From: Neostapfia colusana
Lineage: Eukaryota > Streptophyta > Magnoliopsida > Poales > Poaceae
Direction of reading: 5' to 3'
Assembly: GCA_030760725.1 (NCBI GenBank)
Contig: JASWHV010000013.1
Location: forward strand, 35,746,699 to 35,810,698
DNA: 64,000 nt
Each line of letters begins with the position of its first letter. The stretch's first letter is position 1. Both the position numbers and the translations under genes were made by a program. The notes below the pieces were generated by a model. The model was not told where the DNA came from and made no database searches. It saw only the letters and a list, made by a program, of their open reading frames with translations. Below are positions 46,403 to 59,099 of the stretch, one piece after another.

Positions 46403-46622
46403 GTGCTTCATAGTTATTCAAGGTGAGCTGGTTATAGACTTCCGCTGTAGCTAATTTATGTAAATTATTTACAAAGAATAATTGTAACCTTCCGCTTTTG
46501 ATTTATGTAATATTGTGTTCCTTATATGTGTGCTGTTGGGTACCGCATAACATGGCACCACCCAATGCGATTCCTCGGGCAAGGCAGCACGACCCCGTGA
46601 TCGAGGTCGGGCCCCCTCAGCG

Positions 46623-46634
46623 TGGTATCAGAGC
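46623..46634 (+). promoter_or_regulatory. E4 primer binding site (initiator Met tRNA)
   Basis: TGGTATCAGAGC, three bases after the LTR end and followed by CGC, extending the complementarity. Confidence 0.95.
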
Positions 46635-48166
46635 CGCATTGGTAATAGTGCACGGAATAAGGAGCGTATTACGACAAAAACTTAGGATACGGTGAGGAAA
46701 CGATATTAGGCCCACATAAGGACTATAGTAGTATAGTTACTTAAAGTGGCATTGCTAACTTACTTGTTATAATTCTGAATTTTGATTCTGTAATGACGCA
46801 CCTACGCTCAGGTAAGAATGGTAAGGAACGCCACCGAAAGCGGTTCAATTTCGGTTAGCTCCACTGACGAGGAAAGTGGTTCAGGGATAGGTCTCACAGC
46901 TTGGTGTGAGACGTCAATATGAACTCTTGGACTCTCCATGTTCCTGAGTTCATATGAAACACTGATCCCTAGCATGCATTAGGCAAGTAAGTGGAGACCC
47001 CATTGTGTGGTCAGTAACGCGATAGTGTGTTCGTCTGGAAATAGCCCAGGAGGACATACGCAGCGCTTGCCATCGGCGTGCCCTGCAGGGCAGTAGGTGG
47101 TATCCGTTGGGTTGATAACATTCCCAACCGTGACGACCCGTTCATGACATACTCGGGTTCCCCGTCGTGTGGTGTTGAAACACGATCACGTGCCTTGAGA
47201 CGTGGCTTAACTCATGGACGGCCGTATGACAATGATACGGGCGTTTGTATTTACTTTCAATTATAGAACTGCCTGAAATGAAACAACCTTTGAGTACACC
47301 ACTATTGAGTGATCTCCTGCAGGTACTAACCACGTACGTATCCCATGTAGTACACGTGTGCGAGAGACCGTCTTAGTGCCACTGATAAAACGGATATGCC
47401 GGTATAATCCGGTTTAGGTATTTCTTTTGGTGAGGCTACGTAGTACCGACATGTTTTTACGGTGCATCGACACCGTACTACACTTAATAACCTCTTCCCT
47501 AAGAAGAAATGATTCATGAACTAACTTTCAACTAAAAATGGAAGTTTAAAACAAGTAGTAGCTACTGAACTTTTATTTTGAGCTAAGACTCAAATGAGAG
47601 TACAACTAGGCGTCAAAGTTTTCAAAAACAGAATGCTCTGTTTCTGGCAGGGATTCTTGCTGGACTTTGACAGGGCATAACTCTGAGTAGCTTTAACCAA
47701 TTATGGTGTATGATACAGTTCTGGAAAGATTTTTAAGTGCTCTACAACTTCTTTGTAGACCTCCAGAGCAAAATCACATTTTAAGTTGGTGAAAAGTCCA
47801 GTTGAAGGCAAACTGTTCAGAACTAGGACAGAAGCAAAAACCTCTCTGGACCTTTCTGTTTTTAAGCCATAACTTCCTGTAGAAAAATCCTTAAGGAGCA
47901 CATAAGTACTTTTTGGAAAGCTGCTGAAGTTTACTAAAACTTTGTTATTGAACTCAAGTCTAGAATCTGTTGATAACTTGAGTAAAATTTGGAGTTTGTG
48001 TGAGGTGGTCAGGGTAGTCCCGCTGATTAGCTTAGCGTACATAAGATTGGTTTAAACATGAATGTGGTTATGCTTTCATAAAGTTCATGACATGTTCATG
48101 TTTTACTTATCTTTACTTACTACCGAGATAGAATTTTGATTGACTCAAAATTTTGTTTCGTGCAGT
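46635..48166 (+). other. E4 untranslated leader with candidate intron
   Basis: No supported coding frame and no trace of ORF0. The donor-like CTGCAG|GTACTAAC has its GT at 47323-47324. The acceptor-like TTTTGTTTCGTGCAG ends at 48165, one base before the gag ATG. The donor lies at the place equivalent to the E1/E3 donor. Confidence 0.55.
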
Positions 48167-51100
48167 ATGGTACGCACACGTTCTCAAATGGAGCTTGGAG
48201 GTTCAAGTCGAGGTGGGAATGACTCGACTTCATCACAAGAGCCATCGCCAACCGGATTGGCTGAAATTATGGCGAAGATGAATGAAACCCTCCAAACTCT
48301 AGTTCAGAAAGGCATAAGTCGAGAAGCTCAACATCACATGCTAACCTAGAGCACGTACCTGGATTTCTTGGCGACACAACTGCCGGTATTCTCTGAGGCG
48401 GCTGACCATTGTGAAGCAAATCACTGGTTACGTGTCATGGAGTCCAAGTTTGGGTTGATCCGATGTGATGAATTCTCGAAGACTCTATATGCCGCTCAGC
48501 AGCTCCACGGTTTTGCTGGAGCATGGTGGGCAGAGTACCTTGCTGTTCAACCAGCAGGGCATCGTGTCACATGGACGGAATTCCAAGCTGCATTCCGTGC
48601 TCGTTTCATCCCTGCCGGCATAATGCAGACAAGTCATGATGAGTTCTGGAGTCTGAAGCAAGGGGACAGGAGTGTTATTGAGTATGCAAAGGAATTCAAT
48701 CGCTTAGCTCAATATGTCCCTGACTATGTGAAATCCCCATCCATGAGGGGTTATCATTTTTATCGAGGGCTGACTGCTAGGCTGCGATGTGAATTGGCTC
48801 AAGTTAGCCAGGAGGATTTTGATGAGTTTGTGAGCTGTGCTATCGCTCAAGAATATTATTCCAACCTCTACCTCAAAGAAAAGAGGGAGAGGTACTCATC
48901 ACAGGATGAAGACAATCGTCTACCTCAGAAGTATCAGTTGGTAATCCGTTCACCTTCCGGTCGAGAGATTCCACAAGAGGTGCAATCATTCTGGGAGTGT
49001 GACGACTCTTCTACTCCACAGAGGTCTTATTCACCTCCACCGCAGCAGCAACTTGTTTCTCATGCACCTCAGTATCAACAAAGTGCACGAGAATATTATT
49101 TCCCTCAAAAGGTTGAAGATGGACAAGGGGTTTATTCGTCCAAGTTCATCACCATGGGGTTGCTTAGCTTTGTTTGTGAAGAAGAAGGATGAGACGCTGA
49201 GGCTATGCGTCGACTATCGTCCTTTAAATGATGTGACCATAAAGAACAAGTATCCACTACCAAGAATTGATATCCTCTTCAATCAACTAGTGGGTGCTAA
49301 AGTCTTCTCCAAGATGGACTTAAGGTCGGGATATCATCAAATCAAGATTCGAGCGGAAGATGTCCCGAAAACAGCATTCTCGACAAGATATGGACTCTAT
49401 GAATATCTTGTCATGTCATTTGGGTTGACCAATGCTCCGGCCCACTTTATGTATCTTATGAACTCGGTGTTCATGCCGGAGCTGGATCAGTTCGTCGTGG
49501 TATTCATCGACGACATCTTGGTCTATTCCAAATCTGAAGAGGAACACGCTAAACATTTGCATATTGTGCTCCAGCGACTGAGAGATCATAAACTCTATGC
49601 AAAGTTTAGTAAATGTGAATTCTGGATCAACCAAGTGCCATTTCTTTGGCATATTATTTCAGCGGAAGGCATTGCTGTTGATCCAAGCAAGATTGAGCAA
49701 GTGCTGAAGTGGAAGTCTCCAACATCAGTCCATGAAGTTCGTAGCTTCTTGGATTTGGCGGGATATCATCGGAGGTTCATCCCGAGCTTCTCCAAAATCT
49801 CCAAACCTATGACTGAGCTACTGAAAAAAGGAGTCAAGTATGATTGGAGCAAGCCATGTGAGGAAGCGTTTCAAGCGTTGGTGAAACACCTCACAACAGC
49901 CCCGGTTCTAGCGCAACCGGATACAACCAAGCCTTTTGATGTTTATTGTTATGCATCCGGCGTCGGGCTTGGTTGTGTACTCATGCAAGGAGGACGCGTG
50001 GTCGCATACGGATCACGGCAATTACGGAATCATGAGCAACATTATCCAACTCATGATCTCGAGCTTGCTGCCGTGGTATTAGCTTTGAAGATGTGGAGAC
50101 ATTACCTATTGGGAAATCTCGTTCATCTCTAAACCGACCACAAAAGTTTGAAGTACATATTCACTCAGAAAGAGTTGAATATGCGACAACAGCGATGTTG
50201 GAGTTGATCAAGGACTATGAGATTGAAATTCATTATCATCCGGGCAAGGCAAATGTGGTTGCCGATGCACTGAGCCGGAAGTCTCATATTCATAACCTGA
50301 CCATTACGCCGATGGAAGAGGAAGGACCAAGTCTCTACTTGGTTCCATATGGAGCTTTGCATAATCTAGCTCTCATACCCACAATAAGAGAAGAGGTGAT
50401 GGAAGCTCAAAGGAGAGACAAGGGCATGACTCATATCAAAAGGAGGTTGAAGAACGGGGAGATAAAATGTTTCCGGTTAGATGATGAAGATACCTTATGG
50501 TTCAGGGACCGGATAGTTGTACCCCGTGATATGAGGCTGCGGAAGAAAATTTTGGATGAGGCTCACTTATCCAAATTTTCTATTCATCCTGGCAGCAATA
50601 AAATGTACCAAGACCTCCGAAAGAAATTTTGGTGGACGCGTATGAAACGTGAAGTCGCAAAATACGTTTCAGAATGTGATACGTGTCGAAGAGTTAAGGC
50701 CGACCATGTGAAGAAGTCGGGCCTGCTGCAACCGCTACAAATACCGGCATGGAAGTGGGAAGACTTGAGTATGGATTTCATTGTTGGGTTGCCGATGACC
50801 TCCCACCACCATGATTCGATTTGGGTAATCGTTGACCGATTAACCAAATCGGCACATTTCATTCCGGTGCATACCAACTACAGCGCCAAGAAGTATGCAG
50901 AGTTGTACATAGCACGAATCTTATGTCTGCATGGAGTTCCCCGTACCATTGTCTCCGACAGAGGATCGCTGTTCGTATCCAGTTTCTGGGAACAGCTACA
51001 CACATCCTTGGGAACTAAATTGATTCGAAGCTCCACGTATCACCCTCAAACCGATGGGCAAACGGAGAGGGTGAATCAAATCCTTGAAGATATGCTAAGG

Positions 51101-51823
51101 GCGTGTGCCATCCACCACGGTAAGAGCTGGGATGATCACTTACTGTTGGCAGAGTTCTCGTATAACAACGGTTATCAAACGAGCATAAAAATGGCACCTT
51201 ATGAAGCTCTCTACGGCCGGAAGTGCCGCACACCCTTGAACTGGTGTGAAGCCGGCGAGAGAGTTATTTACGGGATTGATCTCGTAAATGAAGCGGAAGA
51301 GCGGGTAAGGCTTATTCAAGCAAATCTGAAAGCCGCTCAGTCCAGACAAAAGAGCTATGCAGATAGGAGACGTCGTCCTCTGGATTTCCATATTGGGGAC
51401 CACGTATACCTCCGCGTATCTCCAATGAAGGGCATTCACCGATTTGGAGTGAAAGGAAAATTAGCTCCGCGCTTTATCGGTCCCTTCGTCATCATTGAAA
51501 GATGTGGACCCGTGGCATACTGTTTGGAGCTGCCGGCAACCTTAGCCGGAGTTCATAACGTCTTCCACATATCTCAGTTGTGGAAGTGTTTAAAAGTTCC
51601 AACGGAGATTCTCACGGGAGACATAGAAAATTTGAAGCCGGACCTCACGTATGTTGAGCGACCAACCCGGATAATTGATGAAAAGACTCGCGAAACCAGG
51701 AATCGGACGCTGCGATTTTTCAAGGTGCTATGGGAAAATCACACGTCCGACGAAGCTACATGGGAAAGCGAGGAATATTTGCAACGCAATCATCCGGAGT
51801 TGTTAGAGGCATATGTTGAGTAA
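48167..51823 (+). pseudogene. E4 gag-pol, disrupted
   Basis: Gag starts MVRTRSQ at 48167. An in-frame TAG at 48347-48349 interrupts it; the same frame then continues to about 49130. There it is joined, out of frame, to RT at [11 protein letters not shown], so the CCHC knuckle, protease and RT start are missing (about 0.9 kb relative to E1). RT keeps FIDD, but FLGH is changed to FLWH. In RNase H the first catalytic Asp is Tyr (codon 49950-49952, YCYASG for YCDASG). A TAA at 50130-50132 replaces the Tyr of YTDHK, and a one-base loss near 50195 shifts the frame. Integrase is then open to 51823 with H2C2, DDE, GPF and the chromodomain-like tail intact. It cannot replicate by itself. Confidence 0.93.
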
Positions 51824-51874
51824 CTGTCCTCTCCACCTTGTCCTTAATCATGAATCTCGGGACGCGATTCTTTT

Positions 51875-51888
51875 TAAGGGGGGAGGAA
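51875..51888 (+). promoter_or_regulatory. E4 polypurine tract
   Basis: TAAGGGGGGAGGAA directly before the 3' LTR. Confidence 0.9.
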
Positions 51889-54800
51889 TGTAAAAGTCCC
51901 AAAACTTGTGAATAGAAAACTTGAGCTATGAATAAAGTTGAGTTTGAATACAAGAAATGGGACTTACAAAAACTTTTGTTTACTCATGAAAGTGTTGGCA
52001 TGTGCTGTAAAACTTTGAAATCAGTTTGAAATAAGAGGGCCACTTCCAAAAAGAAGAAGGGCATGTTTCAAAATAGGAAATTCAAACTGTTGTTTAAAAA
52101 GTTGTATTTGCAATGACCAACTCAAAGATCAAAGGGCATATTCAAACTCCCCAGGTTCAAATTGTAGAGGTGGCAAATTTGGAGCAAATTTGGAGGTGCT
52201 TTGATAGGAATATCAAAGGAACTTGTAAATTTCATCCAAATTTGAATTTAAACTCAAAACAGAGGAATAACTTATCAAATTGCCAAATGAATTTTGGATT
52301 TAAGTTCCTCAGAGCTGAAGTTTACAATGTGCCAAAAATTGGGATATTTAGGAGAGGAGGTGAGTGGGACCCAATTGTCATTGAGGAGAGGGGGAGACTT
52401 AGCACATAAACAACAGTCTCTCTGTTCAGACTCAAACCGGATCACTGTTTTCGCTCGAAGGACCGAACGCGCGCGCGCGCGCCACCGAAACCACGCGACC
52501 GCCAGCTCCCGAGCTGCTTTGACGTTGGTTCCCCTCGCCCTTATCGTCCTCCCACCGAGAGCGCACACCTAACAGCACCGAGCCACGTCCGAGCCACGCG
52601 CCCTCCTCGCCACAGCGCCGTTTCCGGGAGCTTTTGCCGCCGCCGCGCCCACACGCTTGGGCTCCTGTCGTCAACCCTCTCCCCGAGCCGTGGACACCCG
52701 GACGAGCTTCAAAGAAACGTTGCCCACACTCCCTGAAGCTGTCAAGGCCAGTTCTGAGGGTGCAGCGGGCTGCAATCGCCTCGGCGAGCCGGTTCTTCCC
52801 CGGCGGACCAACCTCGGCGACTTGACTTCAAACCAAGCCACTCCGGTGTTTCATGCCCAACAAAGCCACGAAAAAGGTTGGTTACCACCTCTCCTTGCTG
52901 TCCACCGAGTTCGGGGTCAGTTCATGGGACCATCTAGCCGGAATTTGAGTTTTACTCACGGCGGTTTCTTCGGGTCGCCGGCTCCAGACCGGGAAATTCT
53001 TCCCCGAGGTGTGAGGGCTTCCAGTTGTGTGCTGGTGTCATGATCCTCAGCCTCCAACGGACCTCCTCGACCAAACAGCGCCCGATTCCATCAACCCTAG
53101 CCGAAGAAAGCCCAGTTTTTACACTGTCGCCGCAAAAACCACCTCGGGCGCATGGTGACAGCATAGCTAGCGGCATCTCCAAGCAAAATTGAGCACACGT
53201 CGATGATCTACACCTTCCACTGATGCTGTAGCGCTAATCCTTCGTGCTTTTGGTGAGCTAGAACAGCGGCGCTACGTCGCCGAAGCTCGGTTAAGCCGCC
53301 ACACCGTCGCGAGCTCGGTTAGGGCCGACGTCGGTGTGGGGAAACCCTCTCCCCGTGATCAGCGCACGAAATTAGGGGCTGACGGCAAGTTTGAGCACGG
53401 GAAGTGAACGGAGGCCTGGGTTCTGAAGTTTTCCGGCGAGCTCCGGCGGCGAGGGTCGCGCGGTAGCCGGAGGAAGACGAAGATGGTCGGTCCCACCCGT
53501 CAGCGGCTGAAGTTAAACATACGGGATTCTCTGTGGCCTCGGATCAAACTGTGACAATGCGGGAAATACTCTGTAACCCGTGTGGCTCGTGTTTCAGCGG
53601 TCGGCACGTGGCCCTGTGGCCCGCAGTCAGAGTTTAAACAATTCTCGGTTTAATTTGAATTCCAAATTCGGTTCAAACTTTAGAACCTCATAACTTTTGC
53701 TAGGAAGCTCCAAATTTAGTGATTCAAATTGGGTTGGATTCAGAATGAAATTCTCTATCCAAATATACAACCCAATTTTCATGAAAACCAATAGAAAATT
53801 CTTTAAAGCTTTTCAGCAAAAGAATTTTAGAGGGAGTTTGGTTCATCCAAAATTCCCCAAATTTTGCCAGGATATTCTTTAAGATAGTAGGAGACCCCTG
53901 TAAAAGTTTCAGCTCATTTGGAGTTGCTTTAGTTAGGGTAATTCTAATTCCAAGTTTCTGTATTCAAATAAAGACAGAAATATTTTCAAAGAATTTCCAA
54001 AACTTGGAAATTCAGTTCTGGGCATTCCATAGCTCCATAAATCCTAGGAAAATTCATGCATACTCCCTGAGATATGTCTGAAATTATAGTTCACTTGAAT
54101 TTGCACGAGAGTGAAAATTTAATCAGAATTAATTCCTTTTTGCTTAAATGCTTAGGGAATTGTTCTGGGTGATCCACTTAGTGAAATGTTCTGAATTTTA
54201 GTCCAGAGGATTTTCTTGTGACAAGGAACTCACAAGAAAATTCCCAGCTCCATTGGAGCCCTGAATCATTAGTGTTCTGTTCAACCATTAGTTGATCTCC
54301 CAACCCAAGTGATGAACCTCACTTCTCACTTGAGGATAATGCTTAGACACACACCAAAACCACCACCCCAGTTTCATTTTCAATTCTTAAACAGAGTTCC
54401 AGTTTTGAAACTTGTCTTTAGCACTTGTTAGCAAAGGATTTATAATTAAACAGGTATGCATACTCATAACGTGTAGTGATTAAACGTGGATACGTGAAGA
54501 GTGGATCAAGGAGCAAGAAGGGCAGACATTGGGCTGCAAGTCAGCAGAAACTAACTCCACGAACATCTGACTTTAGTCACCTGCAAAACCAAGGCAAGCC
54601 CCGGTTTGCACTTAAGTTGTTTTTAAAGTTTTCCCTTTGTTCACTACATTTGGTCAAGGTCTGTATGTGCATTAGGTCAAGGATGTTGATACTCCACTTG
54701 CATAACCAAACATGAATCCCTGAGGTCAAGGGTAGCATTGTGTCATCGCTGTAGAATAAGGCCGTGCTAAATTGGCTAGGACATCCGGTAGAAGACGAGT

Positions 54801-55411
54801 AGTTGGAAAATACTCGCGAGCTATAGTTCAGAATATCATAAGTGTGGTTGGGATAGGAAGCAAACTAAACTTTACATTTCTAAAGATGAGACCGGGCAGA
54901 GGGGTTAGGCTGCGACAAGACGAGGTCTTGGTCGAGTAGCTCTGCCTGTGTCGGTTAAGGACCGATGTGTATGCCGCGTCCAGGAGAAAGTATTGAGTTG
55001 TGTACCGGATGCTTACTGATATATGAGAACCAGGAAACCGATGTACCAGGTTTACTGGATTGTAGAGGCATACCACATCGTCTCGTTAGACCTATGAGCC
55101 CGAGACGGCGCGACCGGTTCTACAGTTTAGTGTCCTGAGAAAGGTTGCCACATACGACGTAATGAAGGACGCCAGAGTTGGGTCTTCAGAGGCGGGCGTA
55201 TGTGTCGATTTATCCGGGTAGTGTTTGATTCGAATCACCGTCCCTCGCGGTTATTGAGTACCGCTTGCTCCCATGTTGTGACGTAGTTAATCAACTTGTG
55301 TGGAAACAGTTTGCAAAAGTATAATTGCTGCTATGATTATGTTAAGTTGCATGAAAACCATGTTTGAAGTAGAGATAGAGCTAACTAAAGTTATTTTCTA
55401 CCTTGGGGCAA

Positions 55412-55462
55412 GTAACATTGGAATAAAGCGTTTCTTGTTTGATTGTGGAGTTCCAATGTTGC
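55412..55462 (+). other. HP-A hairpin, E4 3' LTR copy
   Basis: Stem and loop identical to 46030-46080, although the surrounding LTR sequence has diverged. Confidence 0.6.
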
Positions 55463-55751
55463 TGATCGCAAGGTCATGATTAATATGGCTAAAATTTGAA
55501 AATTAAGGATGAACTCGTAGGGAGTCTTTTCGCAAATGACAGGTTTAGGTCTTAGGTTACTTTCATCTAGAGTTTCATGTCTTAAGAGAGACGGTTATGT
55601 CTTGTTGAGCCTTTGTGCTCACTCTTGCTATATAAGTGGTTTTGCAGGTAAACCTCGACGCTATAAAGAGGGTTGTCCGGTGAGACTCGGAAACTTCCAA
55701 GTCATGTCACACTTGGAGAACTTAGCCGCTGCCTTGTCTTCGTGTTGCTAG

Positions 55752-55783
55752 CGAGAGGAGTCTGCGGGCTGGACCTCTTCTCG
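55752..55783 (+). other. HP-B hairpin, E4 3' LTR copy
   Basis: As at 46371-46402, with GUCU instead of GUCC next to the loop, still able to form a U-G pair. Confidence 0.5.
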
Positions 55784-56000
55784 GTGCTTCGTAGTTATTC
55801 AACGTGAGCTGGTTATAGACTTCCGCTGTAGCTAATTTGTGTAAATTATTTACAAAGAATAATTGTAACCTTCCGCTTTTGATTTATGTAATACTGTGTT
55901 CCTTATATGCGTGCTGGTGGGTGCCGCATAACACGGCACCACCCAAAGCGATTCCTTGGGCAAGGCGGCACGACCCCGTGATCGAGGTCGGGCCCCCTTA

Positions 56001-56005
56001 TGTAA
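56001..56005. repeat. Target site duplication of E4, right copy (TGTAA)
   Basis: Exact copy of 42522-42526 after the LTR end. Confidence 0.9.
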
Positions 56006-56731
56006 GGATCAGGCCGAGCACACGTTCGAGCAGGAGGTGGAACCGGGAGGTGGTGCGAGCAGCTCGGTGTCGCTCGGGAGGAACCCCTCAGTGGAGTGAA
56101 AAACAGAGCATCAGACTTAGGGTGCAAGTCAAATTGGCCCTATGACATGTGGGCCCCACTGTCCCCCTTATCCCATCAATTTTCTCACAAATATTTTGTC
56201 ATTTTGGCAAATGCTGGAAAGCAAATTGTGGGAAATTCCAATTTGTATTGTGTTTGGATAATTTGGACAACTTTCATCCAAATCCACATTTGAATTTGAA
56301 TTCCTATGCAATTTAAAGTCCATTAAAAAATGGGTAGGAAACATTTCCAAAATTCATGTAACTTTGCCTACCCCCTAATTTTGACCTAAGGAATTCAAAT
56401 ATGAAATATGATCTTTGATTTGGCTGCAGCAAATGATATTTTTAACACAACAGTTTAAAATCATTGTGTTACTCTCATTTGAATTTTTGAGTTGAACAAT
56501 TTGTTCCAAAATCTGACTTTAGCTTTCTCACACATATGGGAACTTCCCACCTTGGTTTTAGATCTCTCTTGGGTTCCATGTTTTCAAATAAAGATTTGAA
56601 CTTGTGTGAAGAGAGCTCCCATGTGTATTATGACATGTGCAAAAGTTTAAACAAGTCCCATTTTTCATACATAGGAAACCAACTTGGTGCAAACAAGAGT
56701 TTCTTTGTATTCATATTTTGGGACCTTTACA
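56006..56731 (-). mobile_element. E5: remainder of its 3' LTR
   Basis: This continues E5 from 42526 and ends GGACCTTTACA, the reverse complement of TGTAAAGGTCC, the family B LTR start. No gene is visible. Confidence 0.85.
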
Positions 56732-56746
56732 TTCCTCCCCCTTGAA
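56732..56746 (-). promoter_or_regulatory. E5 polypurine tract
   Basis: Sense TTCAAGGGGGAGGAA adjoins the LTR. It is a variant of the tract in E1, E3 and E4. Confidence 0.8.
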
Positions 56747-56829
56747 AGAATCTCGTCCTGAGATTATAAGGTAAAAATGAGAGGGAGGATGGTGGAAAAT
56801 TATAGAATGTGCGACGTCAAACATTGGGA

Positions 56830-57314
56830 TAATTGACGCGAAGAAATCCTTCGGTCTCCCATGTCACTTCATCCTAGGAGTAACCATTCCTTAAAACTTT
56901 ATAGAACCACAACGTATGGTTTCTTGTGGTTCGTTCCATTATGTTGATGATCTGAACCAGTTCCTCCTGAGGTGTGAGATCTGGTTTCAGTTCCCCGGTA
57001 TTTCCCAGCAGAATGGTGGTTGAACACTTGAGGTACTTCCTCAGCTGAGAAATGTGGAAGATGTCGTACACACCGGTGAATATCGCGGTTAATTCCAGCC
57101 GGTGTGCAACTGACCTACAATTCCGAAAACCTGGAATGGACCGAGGAATCGGGGTGAAAAGAAACTTTGACAAGTAAGCCTCGTCAAAAATCTTTCTTCC
57201 TCGACTCCGGTTACGGGGTACGACGATTCTGTCCTTAAACCACAGGACGCCATCTCCGTCTTTCCGGAAATATTTCGGTTCCCAACTGTCTATACATCTC
57301 CGCAAATGTGACAT
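56830..57314 (-). pseudogene. E5 integrase remnant with the catalytic core deleted
   Basis: The frame starts in the linker before integrase ([20 protein letters not shown]), runs into the zinc-finger lead-in (HLSKF-like) and then jumps within a few codons to the C-terminal VAHRLEL and FHISQLRK region. The catalytic DDE core and GPF module are absent. The tail keeps part of the chromodomain-like end ([11 protein letters not shown]) with a further break near 56880. Confidence 0.8.
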
Positions 57315-57337
57315 GCCCTGATCATGTTTCTGGGCTG

Positions 57338-57799
57338 CTACCCTTTCTCACGGATGGTGGGGATAAAAGCTAAATTGTAGAGAGCTCTATGGGAAACCAT
57401 ATGTAATGGTGGCTCGCTCTGTTCCAACAGGGTGATGGTTAGATTATGAACGTGTGGCTTGCGACTCAGCGCATTCGCCACCATGTTAGCCTCGCCGGGA
57501 TGATAATGGACCTCTATTTCGCAATCCTTTATCATCTCCAACCATCTTTGCTGCCTCATGTTTTGCTCCTTCCGAGTGAATATGTACTTGAGGCGCTTGT
57601 GGTCGATATATAAATGCACGAGGTTACCGAGTAGGTAGTGCCTCCACAATTTGAGTGCGAGTACCACGGCAGCGAGTCCTAAGTCATGAGTCGGATAGTG
57701 TTGCTCATGATTCCTGAGTTTCTGTGACCCATACACGATCACCCTTCGGTTTTGCATCAGCACACATCCTAGCCCAAAGCCGGATGCATTGCAGTACAC
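57338..57799 (-). pseudogene. E5 RNase H remnant with lost catalytic residues
   Basis: It aligns with RNase H of E1 from YCDASG to the LTI region. The first Asp is Asn (YCNASG) and the Glu of LELAA is Gly (LGLAA); the Asp before HK remains. A frame break separates it from the integrase remnant. Confidence 0.8.
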
Positions 57800-58600
57800 A
57801 ACGAACGGTCTTTTGTGTCTGGCTGCGCCAAAACCGGTGCTGATGTTAAGTGTTTTATGAATGCCTTGAACGCTGCTTTACCTGCTGGATCCAAACTTAT
57901 TTGGTAGCCTTCTTCAGCAGCTATGTCCTAGTCTTGGCAATTTTGAGGAGTTTGAAATGAACCTCCGATAATATCCCGCGAGACCGAGGAAATTCCGTAC
58001 CTTGTGAACAGTTCTGGGGACTTCCAATGCAGCACTTGCATGATATTGCTCGGGCTTACAGCGATGCCCTCCACAGAGATAATATGCCCGAGAAAAGGCA
58101 CTTACGATATCTAGAATTCACACTTGCTGAATTTCGCGTATAGCTTGTGATCCCGCAGCCGTTGCAAGACTATACGCAGGTGCTTCTCGTGTTTTTTCCT
58201 CCGACTTGGAATAAACCAGTAGGCCGTCGATGAATACCACGACAAACTTGTAAAGCTCCGGCATGAATACCGAGTTCCTTAAGGACATGAACTGAGCTGG
58301 AGTGTTGGTAAGGCCAAGGGATATGACAGGTACTCATAAACTCCGTACCTCATCGAAAAACTGTCTTCAGAATAGCCTCAGCCCTTATCTCAATCTGATG
58401 GTACCCTGATCCTAAGTCCATCTTGGAAAAGATCCTTGCTTTGACCAACTGATCAAACAATATGTCGATCTGTGGTAACGGGTACTTGTCCTTGATTGTC
58501 ACAATGTTAAGCGGACGAAAATTAACACTAAGACATAGTGTTTCGTCCTTCTTCCTACTACACAGCACAGAGAAACCCCAAGGTCATGAGCTTGGTTGTA
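57800..58600 (-). pseudogene. E5 reverse transcriptase remnant
   Basis: Out-of-frame pieces of RT. The piece at 58568-58350 reads LCSRKKDETLCLSVNFRPLN and DILFDQLV, from the RT fingers. The FIDD region near 58220 and the thumb are recognisable on the minus strand only with several frame changes. RT starts abruptly at about 58600, where sequence from the leader follows, so gag and protease are deleted. Confidence 0.75.
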
Positions 58601-59099
58601 TAACACATTTGCTCAGGGTTTCTCCTAGTTGCTCCTTCAACCGTTCTCTTTGCTGTGCAGAACAGACTCTTCTGTCCTAACCCAGATTTTGATCCGTTTA
58701 GAAGCATTTTCAAAACTCAAGTTGAATACCAAAGTTAAAATTAACTTCAATATCTTTCCAACGAGTACTCCTATGACTCCAGATCATTTCTGTATCAGAA
58801 GTTATGATTGCTCAAATTTGATAGAATTCCTGGACAAAATTTGCCAGCATCTCCTTTGTATGTGGCTGATTTTTATCACAGTTATATACACAGATACAAT
58901 ATGAATCTAAACCAACTTTGAACTACAACAATGTTGCATATCTCATAACCTTTCCAACGGTGTATCATAGGATCCTTAAGGACTTCTCTACAGGAAGTTA
59001 TGGCTTAAAAACAGAAAGGTCCAGAGAGATTTTTCTGCTTTCCTGGTTCTGGACAGTTTTCCTTCAACTGGACTTTTCACCCAGTTAACTTGTGATTTT
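58601..59099 (-). other. E5 leader remnant, cut by E6
   Basis: Noncoding sequence that matches the E4 leader around 47620-47960 in reverse orientation, including the block CCTTCAACTGGACTTTTCACC. It is joined directly to RT through a large deletion. At 59099 the text GTGATTTT is cut by E6; in E4 the equivalent leader continues without a break. Confidence 0.75.

Larger units (their letters stand above)
42527..46619 (+). repeat. E4 5' LTR (4093 bp)
   Basis: TGTAAAAGTTCC at the start and GGGCCCCCTCA at the end. It contains the GGCAAGCCCCGGTTTGCA block at 45213, HP-C at 45414-45434, HP-A at 46030-46080, HP-D at 46225-46240, a TTTTGCAG acceptor-like site at 46266 and HP-B at 46371-46402. A 204-residue open frame at 42932-43546 is shortened in the other LTR and is not taken as a gene. 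Confidence 0.95.
42527..56000 (+). mobile_element. E4: family B gypsy element, older and mutated
   Basis: E4 is 13474 bp long, with LTRs of 4093 and 4112 bp that differ by dozens of substitutions and several indels. One of these is a 16-bp block present only in the 3' LTR near 53770. It has a primer site, polypurine tract and the TGTAA duplication. It has no ORF0; the leader runs straight to gag. Gag-pol is broken by a stop in gag, a deletion removing the knuckle and protease, a stop in RNase H and a one-base loss. Its pol is closely similar to E1 outside these lesions. The last LTR dinucleotide is TA instead of CA. Confidence 0.95.
51889..56000 (+). repeat. E4 3' LTR (4112 bp)
   Basis: Repeat of 42527-46619 with clear divergence. 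The hairpins HP-A (55412-55462) and HP-B (55752-55783, one C-to-U change that leaves a G-U pair) remain paired. The end reads CCCCCTTA where the 5' LTR has CCCCCTCA. Confidence 0.93.
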
